NCBI GenBank assembly: GCA_028551475.1
Contig: CM052358.1
Span: 26,314,853 to 26,378,852, forward strand
Reading direction: 5' to 3'
Source of the DNA: Casuarina equisetifolia
Taxonomy: Eukaryota; Streptophyta; Magnoliopsida; Fagales; Casuarinaceae
Length of the DNA stretch: 64,000 bases
In this document: in pieces, positions 61,201 to 64,000 of the stretch
Layout: every line of letters starts with the position of its first letter
How positions within the stretch are numbered: position 1 is the first letter of the stretch
Program-made: the position numbers and the translations under genes
The notes under the pieces: generated by a model
Told to the model about the DNA's origin: nothing
The model's input: only the letters and a program-made list of their open reading frames with translations
Database searches by the model: none

Positions 61201-62998
61201 AAGAACAAAAGAGCTTCATTTCAGTTTGAAACATTTCCACATTTGATTGTACCGAAATGATACAAAAGCAATGGAATTATATCAGATCTCTGGGTTACTT
61301 ATGCAAGGTTATCAAAAAAGCAACCTGAAGTATGCTGAAACAAACCGAATAATTGCAGAATCAAGTGCCTAAATAATAAACTGAGTGACCTACTCATCAT
61401 ACTTGTTATTATTCTAATTTCCCTGGTGAAGGAAGACAAAGAATTAAAAATCACCAAGGCAGAGGAATCAATAATAATAAAGGAGTGGCCACAGGAGATG
61501 AGGAGAAAAATACACTTCACAACACTCACTGATTCTCCTTCACATGGCTAATTCTCAATTTCCTAGTGCTTTTAAGAAATAGTTAGAAGATGTGGGATAA
61601 TAATGGTCTTTGAACTGCTTTTATTGGTAAAAATGCTAGTTAAGAGAGCTTCGCAAGTCTTCTTCCTTGTACCCCAACTTAGTAGTTGATCAACTACTAC
61701 ATCCTCGTCATTTTCAGCAGCAATGTGAAGTTAAAACGAAGAATAATACTCTTTGGACATCTTGTTAGGAGAAAAGCTAACATATATCCTAACCGTTCTG
61801 TCATAAATCATGAAACAAATGAACTAGTTCTCTTTTGAACTTTTTGAAAATGATATAGCTAATTGAAAGATTCTCTAGCTTCAAAATTGAAGCAAAATTA
61901 CACTTAATAATCCTACATAATCAAAACTTAACGAATTCCTGTTTATAACGTTGACATCCCTGTTCCTTCAATTTCTATGAGAAAATAAAATACAATCAAA
62001 CAAAACCGTCAAGTAACAACACTTTAGAAAGTAAAAAAAAAAATGTTATGCTTAGCGAGAAACAGAGTAGGAAAATTTACCACTGCAAATCGTTAAGAAT
62101 TGAATGATACATTAATTAAACAGAAAATTGTAACTATAGATAAACACATGGTTAGATCCCTTCATATCTCCATCAGGCCTCTAGCTGTGTGGTGTAGGCT
62201 GTGGTTCAGTTTTCAGCGAATTAAGGTTCTGTCCTTTAAGTCCATACAAATGAGAATATAATCATATCTATTATGCAAGTAATACTGAGAGCCGATCGTA
62301 AACTGCTTCTACTTCACTGATTGTTCGGTGAAGAAACAAAATTTGGTTTCTTTTCACAACCTTATATTAGATAAAATGTAATACACGCCAAGTTTTCTAC
62401 TGATGTGATAAGAATCCCACCAAATGTAAACAAAGAATTTGAAAACAGGGAAGATAATTCAAAGAGTTCTTACGGGAGGGCCATCAGGAGGTGCTTGAGG
62501 GATTAACTTGCAATCACCAGAGCCATTGAAACACCAACCATGATACACACACTGCAACCTGCCCCACTGATCAATCCTCCCTTCAGAAAGAGGAGCCAAT
62601 CTATGAGGACAGGTATCATCAAACACTTTCCAAGCACTCTCATTTCTATCCCACCACACAACCACATCAAGACCCATCACCTTTTTGGCATGTGGCACCC
62701 TCTTGTCCAGATCACAGACCGGCATAACTGGATACCACTGTGCATACCAATCAAATTTCTCACCTTGCCGCTCAATTTCAAGCTCTGACTCTGGTGGGTT
62801 TGCGGGTTCTGTTGAAACCGTGGGGGATACGGCGGTAAAAACCTTGAATTTGGATTGGCTTTTGTCGTACAATGAGAAACGAGAACTGGGAGTCTGATTG
62901 AAATGAAAATTCAAGAACATGGGTCTTTTGGATTGGGTTCTACCAAGTTTAGTTTGGATATAAGCAGAAGTAACACAGGACGCCTTCAAAGACTCCAT
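58259..62998 (-). CDS. PTC52: PTC52-like chloroplast Rieske oxygenase, copy B, 7 exons, 540 aa
   Basis: Exons on the - strand: 62998-62474, 61148-60961, 60860-60771, 60690-60504, 60367-60179, 59085-58898 and 58514-58259; total 1623 nt, in frame. Exon 1 is 3 nt shorter than in copy A; exons 2-7 match copy A exactly in length. Start is the ATG in GCCATGG. A transit-peptide-like N-terminus is followed by the Rieske ligands Cys130, His132, Cys150 and His153. The iron motif [12 protein letters not shown] is intact, as are the C-terminal CxxC (CTSC) and two membrane segments. Exon 4 keeps the family text [11 protein letters not shown] and SKFIPPCV, so this copy looks the more conservative of the two. 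PTC52-like oxygenases normally act on chlorophyll intermediates; a basil relative hydroxylates flavones at C8, so a specialised role is possible. Intron 3 is AT-AC, and intron 1 holds a decayed antisense ORF. Confidence 0.93.
60691..60770 (-). other. AT-AC intron 3 of PTC52 copy B (80 nt)
   Basis: Exon 3 ends CCCAAAGACAG, the intron runs ATAAGAACTT...TGCTTTCAC, and exon 4 begins AGTGAAGGCA. This joins [12 protein letters not shown] in frame. With an ordinary acceptor ending in AG the donor would have to be GA, and the first downstream GT lies beyond an in-frame TAA. The same borders occur in copy A. Confidence 0.78.
61545..61800 (+). pseudogene. Decayed copy of the nested ORF in PTC52 copy B intron 1
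   Basis: Starts ATGGCTAATTCTCAATTTCC, matching the start of the 55785 frame, but it reaches a stop after 11 codons and contains an extra segment before homology resumes (AGTTGATCAACTACTACATCC and on). The latter half of the ORF is not recognisable here. Confidence 0.7.
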
Positions 62999-63080
62999 GG
63001 CTGCTTCTTTCACAACTCAAACACAACAGAAGTTGCGGACTTTTGGCTGCTAAAATTCAAAACTCTTCATATAAAAAAGG

Positions 63081-63104
63081 AAGTGAAGTGAAGTGAAGTG
63101 CAAG
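63081..63104 (+). repeat. (GTGAA)n microsatellite upstream of PTC52 copy B
   Basis: About four GTGAA units, about 85-105 bp upstream of the start codon and probably in the leader or core promoter. The far flank (63250-64000) is AT-rich and contains a repeated GAAAGCATT-to-CTTTATAAGTCAA segment at about 63463 and 63698; no gene is seen. Confidence 0.7.
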
Positions 63105-64000
63105 TTTGTGACTGATCTTTAGCCTCTGAATTATCCATGTTAGCTATTTCTGTGGTTAAGAGGATGACATGCAGAAATTAGCGTGAATGAATGTAGCGTG
63201 CGACAGTTGGCATACTCTGCTTGTGGCTGTGAAAACCCGAGTCAACATCACATTATAGTTACTTATTTTTTTATGATCTAATTCAATTTAAAAAATATTT
63301 TACTCTAATTTTTTTTACTCCTTTAATGGTAAAAAGACAAAATCTCATATTAAAAACAAGACTATTTATAATATAAATTATAAATTTAATAACTCCTCGT
63401 CTCAATAAAACCTTTTACAAAAACTAGTTTACTTTTGTTATAAATTGCAAAATTCTATGTACATGAAAGCATTATCCTCCTCTTTATAAGTCAAATTTTT
63501 AATGAGAAAATAAGTTTTTGAACATGTTTTCAAAGCATGCAATTCAAATGAATAAAAATTAGTTGTGGCTCATTATTAAAGTATGTCTCTTTGCGATATC
63601 ATTTACAAAAGTTGTAATTTCACCTTGTGATAATTATAATAGAGAATGTTAAAATTTCACATATTGTTTGCAATGTCTTGTAAAATTTTATATATGTGAA
63701 AGCATTTTCCTATCTTTATAAGTCAACCTAAAAGATAATATGGACATTTTAATAACTTTGCCACAAACACGTTTGTTTACATAGTCCTTACTTCTCCAAT
63801 ATAGTCTTTGACATGTTTCATATAAAAAAAACATGAATAAGAGACTGTGCCTTGATGTAATCATAAAAGTTAGCTATTAAAGCTAAACAACTAATAATCT
63901 CTTATCTATAACCAATTTTCATTATTTCAAAAAAATAATGGATTTTTTCATTAAATGGGTTGGTTTCTTAGAAGTGTCTATGTAAACTTGTCTTGGATAA

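Overview
This is nuclear DNA from a flowering plant. It is AT-rich, gene-poor and repeat-laden. It has GT-AG-spliced genes of clearly plant type: a calmodulin-binding IQM protein, aldo-keto reductases of the plant AKR4 type, and chloroplast Rieske oxygenases with transit peptides. It also holds typical plant retroelement debris (TRIMs and a Ty1/copia fossil whose primer site matches the usual initiator-Met tRNA type). I cannot fix the species; a eudicot or magnoliid, perhaps woody, is most likely.

Layout. Bases 1-19600 hold no gene I can support. They are two direct copies of a block (1-5760 and 12272-19590), about 6-7 kb each and mostly non-coding, separated by decayed sequence, a TRIM and a 0.5-kb tandem repeat. 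Bases 20080-24200 hold one intact gene on the + strand, an IQM-family calmodulin-binding protein with a 5'UTR intron (8 coding exons, 662 aa). Bases 25100-27300 hold a small tandem repeat and an array of about five TRIM units of ~243 bp. Bases 28098-44405 are an aldo-keto reductase array on the - strand: two intact 324-aa, four-exon genes (28098-29702 and 42937-44402), one pseudogene with two single-base insertions (36173-38110), and an exon-1 stub (32156-32231) left at a duplication junction. Between the last two reductases lie a broken copy of the 5' end of a PTC52 gene (38195-39190) and a 1.4-kb tandem repeat. Bases 45170-48700 are another direct duplication with TRIM insertions. Bases 48987-52416 are a broken copia element followed by an inverted copia piece. 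Bases 52540-62998 hold two intact seven-exon genes on the - strand for PTC52-like (ACD1-like/TIC55 family) chloroplast Rieske non-haem iron oxygenases of 541 and 540 aa.

Most interesting points. (1) Both PTC52 genes keep their third intron only if it is an AT-AC intron of about 80 nt (donor ATAAGAAC, no GT available); this restores the family reading frame in both copies. (2) A 147-aa ORF lies antisense inside PTC52 intron 1; decayed relatives sit at the same place in the second PTC52 gene and in the broken PTC52 copy at 38 kb. (3) Reductase and Rieske-oxygenase copies are intermingled by repeated segmental duplication, so a two-enzyme tandem cluster for specialised metabolism is possible though unproven.
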